The notes: generated by a model from the letters alone, not told the origin. A DNA stretch of 64,000 nt from Ruminococcus flavefaciens (GCF_900143025.1 NZ_FRCT01000008.1:1-64000), one strand, 5' to 3'. Shown: positions 9,200-17,029, counted from the first letter of the stretch. Program-made: numbers and translations.

Positions 9200-9255
9200 A
9201 ATAATACTCCTTTATTTTTGGTGACAAAGGCGGTCAAAACAACCGCATTTGATTT

Positions 9256-9284
9256 ATTATACCATATTTTTGCATATAATACAA
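9256..9284 (-). promoter_or_regulatory. Promoter of cellobiose phosphorylase
   Basis: Minus strand extended -10 TGGTATAAT (9256-9264) with a weak -35 TTGTAT (9279-9284), spacer 17. The leader holds a small GCGGT/ACCGC inverted repeat (about 9234-9248) that might be an operator or hairpin. Confidence 0.7.
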
Positions 9285-9347
9285 TAGATTTATCAAAAAT
9301 TGCGTTGTATTTTTTTATGGTCGTTTTTTGTGCATATTGACTTATGC

Positions 9348-9551
9348 TCATTCTTCAAAGGAAAACAATTCCTCGACTGTGGTGCCGAACACCTTCGCAA
9401 TATCCATAGCAAGCTTCAGCGAAGGATTGTAAAGTCCTTTTTCAAGGCGGATTATGGTCTCGCGGCGGACTCCCACAAGCTCCGCAAGCTCTCCCTGCTT
9501 CATGTCGTGCTTTGCACGATATTCTTTAAGTTTTGTTTTGAGCTCGGGCAT
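9348..9551 (-). CDS. XRE-family transcriptional regulator
   Basis: 67 residues, essentially one Cro/CI helix-turn-helix domain: [23 protein letters not shown] (helices 2-3, about residues 17-39), then [21 protein letters not shown]. It has no ligand or oligomerisation domain. It is the last gene of a four-gene operon, its start overlapping the previous stop by one base. The 16-bp palindromes at the operon promoter (10849-10980) are of a kind such regulators bind, so autoregulation is likely but inferred. Confidence 0.9.
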   Translation of the reverse strand: MPELKTKLKEYRAKHDMKQGELAELVGVRRETIIRLEKGLYNPSLKLAMDIAKVFGTTVEELFSFEE

Positions 9552-9973
9552 TATTCGTCCTCCATATCCTTAGCGGAAGGTGCATCAAACAGCGTAAACA
9601 GAAGGCTTCTCAGTGCTATTGCTCCCATTACCGTTATCCAGCAGAGATCGGAGCATATAAAGCCCTTTTTCAGATAGTCGTTAACAAGGACTGCTCCGAA
9701 AAGCACGGTCAGCACAGTGTACAGCGTTATCTTGTTGGCTCTTGCAAGGTTGTACTGCACCATTTCGTCCTTTTTCTCCAATGTGTAGAACCGTGACTGA
9801 ACAAACGCCTGCAATACCGCAAAAACAGCCATTCCTATGAGTATGGAAAGCTTATCGCCGTATGCCCTGCCCTGAAATTTGCAAAAAGCATACAGGGTAA
9901 TGGGCGTAAAAGCTATTACGAATACAAGGGTATGAAAGTTTGTGTATGAGAATTTTTTCTTTTTGTTTTCCAT
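9551..9973 (-). CDS. Small membrane protein, paralogue 3 of trio
   Basis: 140 residues, four predicted membrane helices (about 15-33, 44-60, 85-103, 108-128). After helix 2 it has [20 protein letters not shown], matching KDELTRLTLGRANGITL and NDELSRELMLKATDIAV in the two upstream genes, so the three are paralogues. The architecture recalls the DUF2178/DUF3796-type small membrane proteins often paired with XRE regulators; this family link is tentative. Function unknown. It overlaps the XRE gene and the preceding paralogue by one base each, pointing to tight co-translation. Confidence 0.72.
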   Translation of the reverse strand: MENKKKKFSYTNFHTLVFVIAFTPITLYAFCKFQGRAYGDKLSILIGMAVFAVLQAFVQSRFYTLEKKDEMVQYNLARANKITLYTVLTVLFGAVLVNDYLKKGFICSDLCWITVMGAIALRSLLFTLFDAPSAKDMEDE

Positions 9974-10365
9974 TATTCTTCCTCCTCAGCCTTGGGTGTT
10001 CTGTCAAAGAACAGGAACAGAATACTTCTCAATAATAGTGCAGCCAACGCAGTAAATACATATACATCGCCTGCAAACAGCTCTTTGTTTGCGGAATTCT
10101 GACCAATAAGGCTTATTACGAACAAGGCGGCTATGACAACGATAAGAGTTATCCCGTTAGCCCTGCCGAGAGTGAGCCTTGTGAGCTCATCTTTATTTTC
10201 ATATGGTCCGCCGAACTTGCCGATAAGAGTTATATTAGCTAACGAGATAACGAGCGTGACCCACTTTTTATTCGGGAAAATATCACATAAAATATAAACC
10301 AGCATTACACCTACGATACTTATTATACTGATTATATGGATATTGCGGTAATTATTCTTTTCCAT
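9973..10365 (-). CDS. Small membrane protein, paralogue 2 of trio
   Basis: 130 residues from ATG 10365, chosen because AGGAGG lies nine bases upstream. A longer reading to 10416 would run into the preceding gene. Four hydrophobic helices and the shared KDELTRLTLGRANGITL block are present. The C-terminus ends FLFFDRTPKAEEEE, nearly the same as FLWLDRTPKAEEEE in the next paralogue, which shows a recent duplication. Function unknown. Confidence 0.72.
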   Translation of the reverse strand: MEKNNYRNIHIISIISIVGVMLVYILCDIFPNKKWVTLVISLANITLIGKFGGPYENKDELTRLTLGRANGITLIVVIAALFVISLIGQNSANKELFAGDVYVFTALAALLLRSILFLFFDRTPKAEEEE

Positions 10366-10366
10366 A

Positions 10367-10831
10367 TCATTCTTCCTCCTCTGCCTTGGGTGTTCTGTCC
10401 AGCCACAGAAAAGCAATATTCTTGGCTGCTAAGAATACTCCGCATAAAAAGACAGCGAATATACACACATCACTGCCCTCGATGCTGTAATATTCAAAAT
10501 GCCTGTGGTTTCCGTGCAAATGCATGATGATACCAACCAGCAATGCTGTACCAAGCTCAACTCTTACTGCGATATCTGTCGCTTTCAGCATGAGTTCACG
10601 TGAAAGCTCGTCATTGGGCTGGTATCTGAATTTTACAGCGATCACAAAAACTGCTGATATTGCAATGATTATAAACGGCGCACCATAATTGATAATATTA
10701 TGCAATGCACGACTATGGAATATGTTTTCGTACATTTTTCCAATAAAAAGCACTATCATTATCATAGCTGATATAAGTTCTGATACTGCCTGTGCCTTCA
10801 GTGAAAGCGTTTTCCGTCCTTTATTTTTCAT
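10367..10831 (-). CDS. Small membrane protein, paralogue 1 of trio
   Basis: 154 residues from ATG 10831 (AAGGAGGG six bases upstream). Four membrane helices, with NDELSRELMLKATDIAV between helices 2 and 3, and the C-terminal DRTPKAEEEE tail. First gene of the operon paralogue 1 - paralogue 2 - paralogue 3 - XRE. Its leader is only about 38 bases and contains one operator palindrome. Function unknown; a membrane partner or sensor for the XRE regulator is a hypothesis. Confidence 0.72.
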   Translation of the reverse strand: MKNKGRKTLSLKAQAVSELISAMIMIVLFIGKMYENIFHSRALHNIINYGAPFIIIAISAVFVIAVKFRYQPNDELSRELMLKATDIAVRVELGTALLVGIIMHLHGNHRHFEYYSIEGSDVCIFAVFLCGVFLAAKNIAFLWLDRTPKAEEEE

Positions 10832-10848
10832 AATGTTCCCTCCTTGGA

Positions 10849-10864
10849 GTGATGTATTCATCAC
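10849..10864. promoter_or_regulatory. Operator A
   Basis: GTGATGTATTCATCAC, perfect 6-bp arms (7 bp counting the flanking A/T). It lies at about +5 to +20 of the trio-operon transcript, where a bound repressor would block initiation or elongation. Confidence 0.75.
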
Positions 10865-10869
10865 TTTCT

Positions 10870-10885
10870 GTGACAATTATATCAC
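10870..10885. promoter_or_regulatory. Operator B, over the -10 box
   Basis: GTGACAATTATATCAC, an imperfect member of the same 16-bp motif. It covers the -10 hexamer. Its centre is 21 bp (two helical turns) from operator A. Confidence 0.62.
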
Positions 10886-10904
10886 TCGCATATCCGTTTG
10901 TCAA
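10876..10904 (-). promoter_or_regulatory. Promoter of the trio/XRE operon
   Basis: Minus strand TTGACA (10899-10904), 17-base spacer, TATAAT (10876-10881): full consensus. A promoter this strong surrounded by palindromes is typical of repressor-controlled genes. Confidence 0.9.
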
Positions 10905-10912
10905 CAGAAAAA

Positions 10913-10928
10913 GTGATGAATTTATCAC
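10913..10928. promoter_or_regulatory. Operator C, upstream of the -35 box
   Basis: GTGATGAATTTATCAC. With flanks, AAAAGTGAT (10909-10917) and ATCACTTTT (10924-10932) form perfect 9-bp arms. Its centre is 43 bp from operator B. Confidence 0.75.
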
Positions 10929-10964
10929 TTTTGGAAGAGTGCACAATCAACGGCTTTGGCTTTT

Positions 10965-10980
10965 GTGATATATTTATCAC
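10965..10980. promoter_or_regulatory. Operator D, distal
   Basis: GTGATATATTTATCAC; arms TGTGATA/TATCACA counting one flanking base. Its centre is 52 bp from operator C and about 100 bp upstream of the transcript start, which would suit DNA looping. Confidence 0.7.
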
Positions 10981-11020
10981 ACCTCAACAAAAAATGTCCG
11001 ATTTATCGAACAAACCAAAA

Positions 11021-11041
11021 AGGGCGGATAATATCCGCCCT
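11021..11041 (-). terminator. Terminator / repeat after PEBP-like lipoprotein gene
   Basis: Palindrome with 10-bp arms (AGGGCGGATA / TATCCGCCCT), followed on the minus strand by TTTTTGG. The same 19-mer GGGCGGATAATATCCGCCC recurs at 11677-11695 on the other side of the gene. Confidence 0.78.
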
Positions 11042-11044
11042 AAT

Positions 11045-11641
11045 TTATTCCCCGTGGGTATATGTTCCCATAAGATGACCGTAGGATATGATATTATCCT
11101 CGTTTTTACCGTCTATTTCCTTGGCATATTCCAGCATTTTGGGATTTGAATTGTCAAATGCGCCCTTTATCCTCTCGGGCTTTTCTTTGAGTGCAAGTAC
11201 GTATATCTCATAATCGTGAGTTCCGCTGGGCGGATAGGGCCCTACATACTCGCTTTGAGGAGCCCAGCCTGCGGGGAGAACGGTCTCGCTGTCGGTCACT
11301 GACTTCCAGTGCAGCCAGTTGCCTGCGGAAGTGTCTATCATAAATACAGCATAGCAGGAAGCACCGTCAACAGGTTTCCATGAGAGCTGCGGAGAACGGT
11401 TCTCGCCATTTGCAGTCTTGGTTATGACCGTGTCCCATACGCCATCGTGCAAGTCCTCAGAACTCAGTTCAAAGGTACTGAGCTTACTCAGGTCCAGCTC
11501 CTTTGACTCAGCAGTTGTTTCGGTTGCGGCAACAGCGGTAGGCTCGTCAACTTTTGACTCGGGAGACTCCTGTGTACAGCCTGTATTGAATGATAACATT
11601 ACTGCCGCAAATAATAATGCAGTTATTCTGAACGATCTCAT
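11045..11641 (-). CDS. YbhB/YbcL-family (PEBP-like) lipoprotein
   Basis: 198 residues. A signal peptide ends in lipobox FNTGC (Cys22); an acidic/Thr linker reaches about residue 55. The PEBP-like domain follows: SPQLSWKPVDGASCYAVFMID, then WLHWKS and GTHDYEIYVLAL, the usual ligand-pocket motifs. Bacterial family members bind small anions or inhibit unknown targets; the role here is unknown. AAGGA seven bases upstream supports the ATG. Monocistronic, and flanked on both sides by the same short palindromic repeat. Confidence 0.85.
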   Translation of the reverse strand: MRSFRITALLFAAVMLSFNTGCTQESPESKVDEPTAVAATETTAESKELDLSKLSTFELSSEDLHDGVWDTVITKTANGENRSPQLSWKPVDGASCYAVFMIDTSAGNWLHWKSVTDSETVLPAGWAPQSEYVGPYPPSGTHDYEIYVLALKEKPERIKGAFDNSNPKMLEYAKEIDGKNEDNIISYGHLMGTYTHGE

Positions 11642-11676
11642 AGTATGTTCCTTTCTGTATCCGATAAAACCACGAA

Positions 11677-11715
11677 GGGCGGATAATATCCGCCCCTACA
11701 GCGCAGAGCCTGCGC
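11677..11715. repeat. Short palindromic repeats
   Basis: GGGCGGATAATATCCGCCC (11677-11695), an exact second copy of the terminator palindrome at 11022-11040, followed by CCTACA and a GCGCAG/CTGCGC hairpin (11701-11715). The rest of 11716-11845 shows no gene or clear signal. Confidence 0.65.
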
Positions 11716-11845
11716 TCCCTTGCCACGTTGTCGCTCGTAAACTCGCTTACTTTTATCAATAACGATAATTATACATCGCTTACAGCACATTTATACTATA
11801 CACGGGCGTTCAGAAGGCATTCCCTAACTAATTACTATTCACTAA

Positions 11846-12859
11846 TCACTTCTTAGTGAAGAATCTCTCGTGTGTCTCGAAGGTGTCACCGGGCTTTACC
11901 TCGCGGTAGCCTGTAACGTCAGCAGGAAGGCTCAGATTCGGAGCGTCTATCATTGCTGTCATCGGCTCGGGACAGAAATAGTGGTTGAAGCCGCGGTCGT
12001 TCCAGATTATCCAGAAGCCGTACTCCTCGGATACCTCATAACAGAGTTTCTTGCCGCTTGCAGTATCCTCAGCGATGATTCCGTGGAACTTCTCACCGTC
12101 AAGGTCTGTATACTCACCGAAGTACATCTCGTTGTCAACTACCTGCAATACAGGCTTCTTTACGCCGTTTTTGTACTCAAGGTCGTGCATTGTGGGAGCT
12201 TTCAGCTGCTCTGTTGGGAGACAGCGTTCGTTGAGCTCGCATCTCTTTCCTATCGGTACTGTAAGACGGATATCCTCTTCCTTTCCGCCGTCTACGAATG
12301 GCGAACTGATAGCGGTATGCGATGCAAGCGACATAGGAAGCACCTTTGTGCCGTCTGTATTGATGAAGCGTATATTCTGCTCCAATCCCTGTGCGGACAG
12401 CGTGAATGTATATTCAGCTGTAAATCTTACAGGAAGATACTGGAAGAACTCGTCCTTTTCATCGTATACGTAGCGTGTCTTTACCCATGCACAGTTGTCG
12501 TCTGCATTGTATTCAACGACTTCGTGCTTTCTTCTGTGGATAAAACCGTGGATATGGTTATTGTACGGTGCCTTCTCATTTACGGGAAGGTGATATACAG
12601 CATCAGAAGTTTTAAGTATACCATCTGCGAAACGATTTGGCAGATAGAGTGTGGGAAGTCCCCATACCTCTGCGGACTGCTTTATGGTATCGGCTGTATT
12701 GTCATCGCTGAAGCGGAAAAACTCCAGTCCGTTCACATTGTCGCGGAGTCGGATAACGTTTGAGCCTATCTCGTTAGCCACCCACGCTTCATAACCGCCT
12801 GCGCTGAGCTTCACGCAGGTAGTTCCCTTCCATTCAAATAATTCTGCTGTGTTTGCCAT
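11846..12859 (-). CDS. Aldose 1-epimerase-like protein
   Basis: 337 residues from ATG 12859; a GTG at 12868 lies only two bases past the SD, so the ATG is preferred. The fold is the galactose-mutarotase beta-sandwich: GLPTLYLPNRFADG near residue 65, NNHIHGFIHRRKHEV with candidate active-site His near 100, SHTAISSPF near 180, and WNDRGFNHYFCPEPMTAMIDAPN near 295, the last giving conserved acidic/Pro features. It probably interconverts sugar anomers, with substrate unknown. It stands alone, 54 bases after the citrate-synthase operon's small membrane gene on the same strand. Confidence 0.83.
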   Translation of the reverse strand: MANTAELFEWKGTTCVKLSAGGYEAWVANEIGSNVIRLRDNVNGLEFFRFSDDNTADTIKQSAEVWGLPTLYLPNRFADGILKTSDAVYHLPVNEKAPYNNHIHGFIHRRKHEVVEYNADDNCAWVKTRYVYDEKDEFFQYLPVRFTAEYTFTLSAQGLEQNIRFINTDGTKVLPMSLASHTAISSPFVDGGKEEDIRLTVPIGKRCELNERCLPTEQLKAPTMHDLEYKNGVKKPVLQVVDNEMYFGEYTDLDGEKFHGIIAEDTASGKKLCYEVSEEYGFWIIWNDRGFNHYFCPEPMTAMIDAPNLSLPADVTGYREVKPGDTFETHERFFTKK

Positions 12860-12922
12860 TTTGATCACATTCCTTTTTGTTTTTTATCTAAAGCCGTCAG
12901 TGCCGATGGCTTAACCCCGATA

Positions 12923-13357
12923 TTATTTCCTTGCTCCCCGCGAAAAACGCGCTATTGCTACTGCTACGCGGAAGATGACTGCCCAGAAAAAGCCGCCTGC
13001 CAGTATCATACATATGACTGTGAGCCCTATACCGCTCAGAAATCCGTGTGGCAGAAGCTTTTCTGCAAGATCCACATTCTCGATAGTTGCCTGTATTATA
13101 AGAGCCGCTATCACTGCCGCTGCATAGCCGCATAAAAACATCACCGAAGACAGCTTCATAGGAGCTTTCACGGGTATCCTTTTCTCCTCACGAAGTATCC
13201 TTATCGGCAGTATAAAAAGCAACGCCGCTTCAAATATCCACAGTCCCCATACCAAGTATTCACGAGTAAGGATATCAAGCAGGTCAAATGTCAGAAATAT
13301 CGCCAGAGGGATACATAATCCCATAAGGAAAAACCTTGTTAAAGCCTTTTTCTTCAT
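12923..13357 (-). CDS. Four-TM membrane protein downstream of citrate synthase
   Basis: 144 residues with four hydrophobic helices (about 10-28, 36-54, 70-92, 106-132) and a basic C-terminus (RFSRGARK). I do not recognise a family. The start lies two bases after the citrate synthase stop and has no SD of its own, so it is probably translated by reinitiation. Conserved linkage to citrate synthase would be worth testing. Confidence 0.6.
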   Translation of the reverse strand: MKKKALTRFFLMGLCIPLAIFLTFDLLDILTREYLVWGLWIFEAALLFILPIRILREEKRIPVKAPMKLSSVMFLCGYAAAVIAALIIQATIENVDLAEKLLPHGFLSGIGLTVICMILAGGFFWAVIFRVAVAIARFSRGARK

Positions 13358-13359
13358 TT

Positions 13360-14727
13360 TCAGTCTATACGATTCTCCATGTCGGTATACTCGCGCATAG
13401 GTGATATTGCTTTATATGCGGGACGTATTATCTTGTTGGAGTTGATGAGCTCCTCTATTCTGTGTGCAGACCAGCCCGATATTCTGGCTGTTGCAAAAAG
13501 CGGTGTGAACAGCTCATCGGGTATGCCTAACATTCTGTATACAAAGCCGCTGTAGAAGTCCACATTTGCACAGACTCCCTTGTATATGCGGCGCTCCTCT
13601 GCTATTACCTCGGGAGCAAGACGCTCTACCAGCGAATACAGAGCAAATTCATCGTGTCTGCCCTTTTCGGAGCTGAGCTTTTCTACAAAGCCCTTGAACA
13701 CCTTTGCTCTCGGGTCTGACTGTGAATATACAGCGTGACCCATACCGTAGATAAGTCCTGCACGGTCAAAGGCTTCCTTGTGAAGAAGCTTGCGGAGATA
13801 GCCCTTTATCTCCTCCTCGTCAGTCCAGTCCTTTACATTCTTCTTCATATCATCGAACATCATCGCAACCTTGATATTCGCGCCGCCGTGCTTCGGTCCT
13901 TTAAGCGAGCCGAGAGCCGCAGCTATTGCGGAATAGGTATCAGTACCCGATGATGATACAACATGGACGGTGAACGTTGAATTGTTTCCGCCGCCGTGCT
14001 CTGCGTGGAGCACTAATGCAAGGTCAAGTATACGCGCTTCAAGCTCGGTATACTTTCTGTCCTCACGGAGCATATACAGCAGATTTTCCGCTATGGAAAG
14101 CTCGGGCTGCGGACTGTGTATGAAAAGACTTCCGCCAAGTCTTGCATATTTGTATGCGTGGTAAGCGTAAACTGATATCACAGGGAAAAGAGTTATAAGC
14201 TCTATGCTCTGTCTCAGTACGTTTGGTATTGATATATCATTAGCCCTGTTATCGTAGGAATACAGCGCGAGAACGCTCTTTGCAAGAGTATTCATCATGT
14301 TATCCGTCGGGGCTTTCATTATGACATCTCTCATAAAATTGGACGGCAGCTCACGGAATTCCGCAAGTATCGTCCTGAATTCGCCAAGCTCTGTCTCTGA
14401 AGGCATTTTACCGAAAAGGAGCAGATACACGGTCTCTTCAAAGCCGAAACGCTTCTCTTTTATAAAGCCTGCTACAATATCTTCTACATCTATTCCGCGG
14501 TAGTATAATTTGCCGTCGCCGTGATTTGGCATACCATCGCCCATATCAAGGACCTTTATGGTACTTATATTTGTAAGACCTGCTACTACGCCGTTGCCGT
14601 TTATATCTCTTAATCCGCGCTTTACGTCATACTGAGTGTAAAGCTCCGGGTCAATTCTGTAGCCGTCAAGCGACATATCAGCAAGTCGGATTATTTCCGG
14701 AGTAAGTTCTGAAAATTTGTATCTCAT
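13360..14727 (-). CDS. Citrate synthase
   Basis: 455 residues, condensing acetyl-CoA and oxaloacetate. The catalytic triad region is complete: His in LHAEHGGGNNSTF (about 241-253), His in GMGHAVYSQSDPRAK (about 322), and Asp in NVDFYSG (about 388). The roughly 60-residue N-terminal extension before YYRGIDVEDI is usual for this clostridial subgroup. The enzyme would feed 2-oxoglutarate synthesis; no aconitase or isocitrate dehydrogenase lies in the window. Transcribed from a consensus promoter at 14780. Confidence 0.93.
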   Translation of the reverse strand: MRYKFSELTPEIIRLADMSLDGYRIDPELYTQYDVKRGLRDINGNGVVAGLTNISTIKVLDMGDGMPNHGDGKLYYRGIDVEDIVAGFIKEKRFGFEETVYLLLFGKMPSETELGEFRTILAEFRELPSNFMRDVIMKAPTDNMMNTLAKSVLALYSYDNRANDISIPNVLRQSIELITLFPVISVYAYHAYKYARLGGSLFIHSPQPELSIAENLLYMLREDRKYTELEARILDLALVLHAEHGGGNNSTFTVHVVSSSGTDTYSAIAAALGSLKGPKHGGANIKVAMMFDDMKKNVKDWTDEEEIKGYLRKLLHKEAFDRAGLIYGMGHAVYSQSDPRAKVFKGFVEKLSSEKGRHDEFALYSLVERLAPEVIAEERRIYKGVCANVDFYSGFVYRMLGIPDELFTPLFATARISGWSAHRIEELINSNKIIRPAYKAISPMREYTDMENRID

Positions 14728-14779
14728 GTATCGTCATCCCTTTCTTTTACGATTTGTAGTAATAAATATGCATATTACA

Positions 14780-14808
14780 ATTATATTAGATTTTGATAAT
14801 TTTGTCAA
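14780..14808 (-). promoter_or_regulatory. Promoter of citrate synthase operon
   Basis: Minus strand TTGACA (14803-14808), 17-base spacer, TATAAT (14780-14785), about 50 bases ahead of the ATG. Confidence 0.88.
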
Positions 14809-14879
14809 GGCTCTACAAAATGTTATTTGTATTTACAAAACAAAATATTTATTTTATCAACAAAATTCACCCTTTTCTC

Positions 14880-14908
14880 TTGAAAAATCATGCGCATTAT
14901 GGTAATAT
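14880..14908 (+). promoter_or_regulatory. Promoter of zinc-ribbon/TPM operon
   Basis: TTGAAA (14880-14885), 17-base spacer ending TGG, TAATAT (14903-14908), an extended -10. The leader has a CGGTCA/TGACCG hairpin (14917-14929). Confidence 0.7.
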
Positions 14909-14951
14909 ATATTTGTCGGTCACTGACCGTTTATGATAAGGAGATGATTAT

Positions 14952-16007
14952 TTGGAAGCTGTAGAATACAAATGTCCCAATTGTAACGCGGACCTTAAAT
15001 TCAACCCTCAGACACAAAAGCTGGACTGTGAATACTGCCTCAGTTCCTTCACTGTAGAAGAAGTTCAGCAGCTTTGCGCAAATACAGAAAACAGTATCCC
15101 TCCCGAGGCTGTACAGCTGAAAGAGGATTTTGAAAATAACACTCACCTTTACCGCTGCAAGAGCTGCGGTGCAGAAATAATGGCTGACAGCGAGCAGACC
15201 GCTCTTTTCTGCTATTACTGCCATAACCCCGTTATCCTTTCGGGTAAAATGGGCGGTGAATTCAAGCCGGATAAGGTCATCGGCTTCAAGCTCACTAAAG
15301 AAGACGCTACCAACTGCTTCAAGAAATGGGTGGGCAAACGCTGGTTCGTACCCACAGACTTCAAATCGGAGCAGCAGGTGGAAAAGCTAACGGGTCTGTA
15401 CGTTCCCTTCTGGCTGGCTGACTGCCATGTAAATGCAGATTACCGCGCTATCGGCAAACAGATACGAAGCTGGACCTCGGGCAGCTACAGATACACGGAA
15501 ACAAAGGAATTCCGCGTTATCCGTCAGGGCAATATGGTCACAAAAGGTATTCCTGCCGACGGCGAGACCAAGATAGAGGACCTGCTCATGGAGGCTATCG
15601 AACCTTTTGACTACCGCGAGATGAAGGACTTCTCCATGTCCTATCTCAGCGGCTTCTATGCAGATAAATACGATGTGGACAAGGCTGCGGTATTTCCGCG
15701 TATACGTGTGCGCTCAACCCAAGCCTGCACCTCTCTCATAAACAGCACTATCAGCGGCTATTCCTCTGTTATGCCCTCTGTTCAGCAGTATAATATCACC
15801 AGCACCGACTGGAATTACACCATGCTGCCTGTGTGGTTCTTATCCTACAACTACAAGGGCAAGGTATACGAATTCGCTGTAAACGGTCAGACAGGAAAGC
15901 TTGCGGGTACTCCGCCCCTTTCAAAGGGTAAGCTTGCTCTGTTCAGCGCAAGCATAGGAATAATTGTCGCAGGCATACTCACTCTTATCGGAGGTGCTAT
16001 CCTATGA
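14952..16007 (+). CDS. Double zinc-ribbon membrane protein
   Basis: 351 residues from a TTG start, with AAGGAG eight bases upstream and no better in-frame codon. Two zinc ribbons lie at the N-terminus: CPNC...CEYC (about residues 8-29) and CKSC...CYYC (about 63-83). The middle region is beta-rich (KLTGLYVPFWLADCHVNADYRAIG; LPVWFLSYNYKGKVYEFAVNGQTGKL) and one C-terminal membrane helix ends the protein (about 328-350). Similar proteins are annotated only as zinc-ribbon or TFIIB-type proteins. It is coupled to the TPM gene by a four-base ATGA overlap, so the two probably act together at the membrane. Confidence 0.78.
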   Translation: MEAVEYKCPNCNADLKFNPQTQKLDCEYCLSSFTVEEVQQLCANTENSIPPEAVQLKEDFENNTHLYRCKSCGAEIMADSEQTALFCYYCHNPVILSGKMGGEFKPDKVIGFKLTKEDATNCFKKWVGKRWFVPTDFKSEQQVEKLTGLYVPFWLADCHVNADYRAIGKQIRSWTSGSYRYTETKEFRVIRQGNMVTKGIPADGETKIEDLLMEAIEPFDYREMKDFSMSYLSGFYADKYDVDKAAVFPRIRVRSTQACTSLINSTISGYSSVMPSVQQYNITSTDWNYTMLPVWFLSYNYKGKVYEFAVNGQTGKLAGTPPLSKGKLALFSASIGIIVAGILTLIGGAIL

Positions 16008-16936
16008 TGAAAAGACTATTTTCACTTATAGCAGCCTTCGTTATATGTATGTGTCTCCTGCCGCTTTCGGTGCTCGACGCTCACGCTGCCGACAACGACT
16101 ATCAGGGCTGGGACGGCAACTGGAGAGCTTCAAAGCTTGTGGATAAAGAATACGGAGGCTCGGGACTCTTTTCAAAGGATAACAGGGATACTCTCGAGGA
16201 GAAGATCCAAACCTGCGCAAAAGACCTTGAAATGAATATCCTCGTATACATAGGCGGAAACGCTTTTTACAGCGATGACGCAGTTCAGAGCTTCTGCAAT
16301 GACACCTATGACATGACATTCGGAAATGATACCGACGGTATACTCTATTATATAGACCTTTCGGGTCAGTCGCCTGCAAGAGACTGTATCTCTACCGCAG
16401 GAAAGGCTATGTTGCTTTATGAGAAAAGCAAGGACGAGATCTTCGATCACCTTGACAACTACCTCCCGTCCTCGGAACAGGCAATATATGAGAGCGATAT
16501 CTACAACGCTGTAGACTCGTTTTTAAATCAGCTCAGATATTATTCCGAGAATCAGCCGTCTTCCTTCACCTATTACCACGACAAGAATACAGGCAGATAT
16601 ATCTACTATCAGGACGGCGAACTGATGATAACCACTAAAAAGCCGCTCATGCTCTGGATGTACATATTCCTTGTGTGTCTGGCTATAGGAGGTATTGTAG
16701 GTCTTATAACCTACTTTGTGGCAAAGAACAACTACAAATTCAAGAACAAGACCAACCCAAGCATATACCTTACACCGGATAATGTCAGGTTCACAGAAAA
16801 ATCGGATACCCTTATACGTTCATACGTGACAAAGCACAAGATCGAGACCAGCAGCGGCGGTGGCGGCGGTTCACGCGGCGGCGGCGGCGGCGGTTTCCAT
16901 GGCGGAAGCCACGGCGGCGGTGTTCATCACAGATGA
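16004..16936 (+). CDS. Secreted TPM-domain protein, membrane anchored
   Basis: 310 residues. A signal peptide (about 1-28, cleavage after AHA) is followed by a TPM domain (about 45-165: LEEKIQTCAKDLEMNILVYI, then DDAVQSFCND, then NDTDGILYYID). One membrane helix lies at about 214-240, then a cytoplasmic tail ending in Gly/His runs (SRGGGGGGFHGGSHGG). TPM proteins include thylakoid photosystem-repair phosphatases and bacterial membrane proteins of unclear role. The Gly-rich end is typical of the bacterial members. Start overlaps the zinc-ribbon gene. Confidence 0.82.
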   Translation: MMKRLFSLIAAFVICMCLLPLSVLDAHAADNDYQGWDGNWRASKLVDKEYGGSGLFSKDNRDTLEEKIQTCAKDLEMNILVYIGGNAFYSDDAVQSFCNDTYDMTFGNDTDGILYYIDLSGQSPARDCISTAGKAMLLYEKSKDEIFDHLDNYLPSSEQAIYESDIYNAVDSFLNQLRYYSENQPSSFTYYHDKNTGRYIYYQDGELMITTKKPLMLWMYIFLVCLAIGGIVGLITYFVAKNNYKFKNKTNPSIYLTPDNVRFTEKSDTLIRSYVTKHKIETSSGGGGGSRGGGGGGFHGGSHGGGVHHR

Positions 16937-16961
16937 TCCTGCGAAAGATCGAATGTTAAAA

Positions 16962-16989
16962 AAGGGCACACTTTTTACAGTGTGCCCTT
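16962..16989 (+). terminator. Hairpin after the TPM gene
   Basis: AAGGGCACACT (16962-16972) pairs with AGTGTGCCCTT (16979-16989), 11-bp stem, six-base loop. The 3' T-run is weak. Its core GGGCACAC also occurs in the 24-bp inverted repeat at 71-148. Confidence 0.7.
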
Positions 16990-17029
16990 AGTTTGTCAAT
17001 AAACCCATATTTCATTGTAAATCATTGGG

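Noticed and set aside
9231..9248. Catabolite-type operator at the cellobiose phosphorylase leader
   Set aside because: The GCGGT/ACCGC repeat does not resemble a cre or LacI-type site well enough to be called.
10982..11020. A gene in the gap upstream of the trio operon
   Set aside because: No open frame with an SD between 10981 and 11044; only the operators and the lipoprotein terminator are present.
11870..12763. 297-codon plus-strand frame over the aldose-epimerase-like gene
   Set aside because: Antisense shadow with no SD; the minus-strand gene has a clear fold.
14916..14930. Riboswitch in the zinc-ribbon gene leader
   Set aside because: Only one 6-bp hairpin in a ~40-base leader; too small for a known riboswitch.
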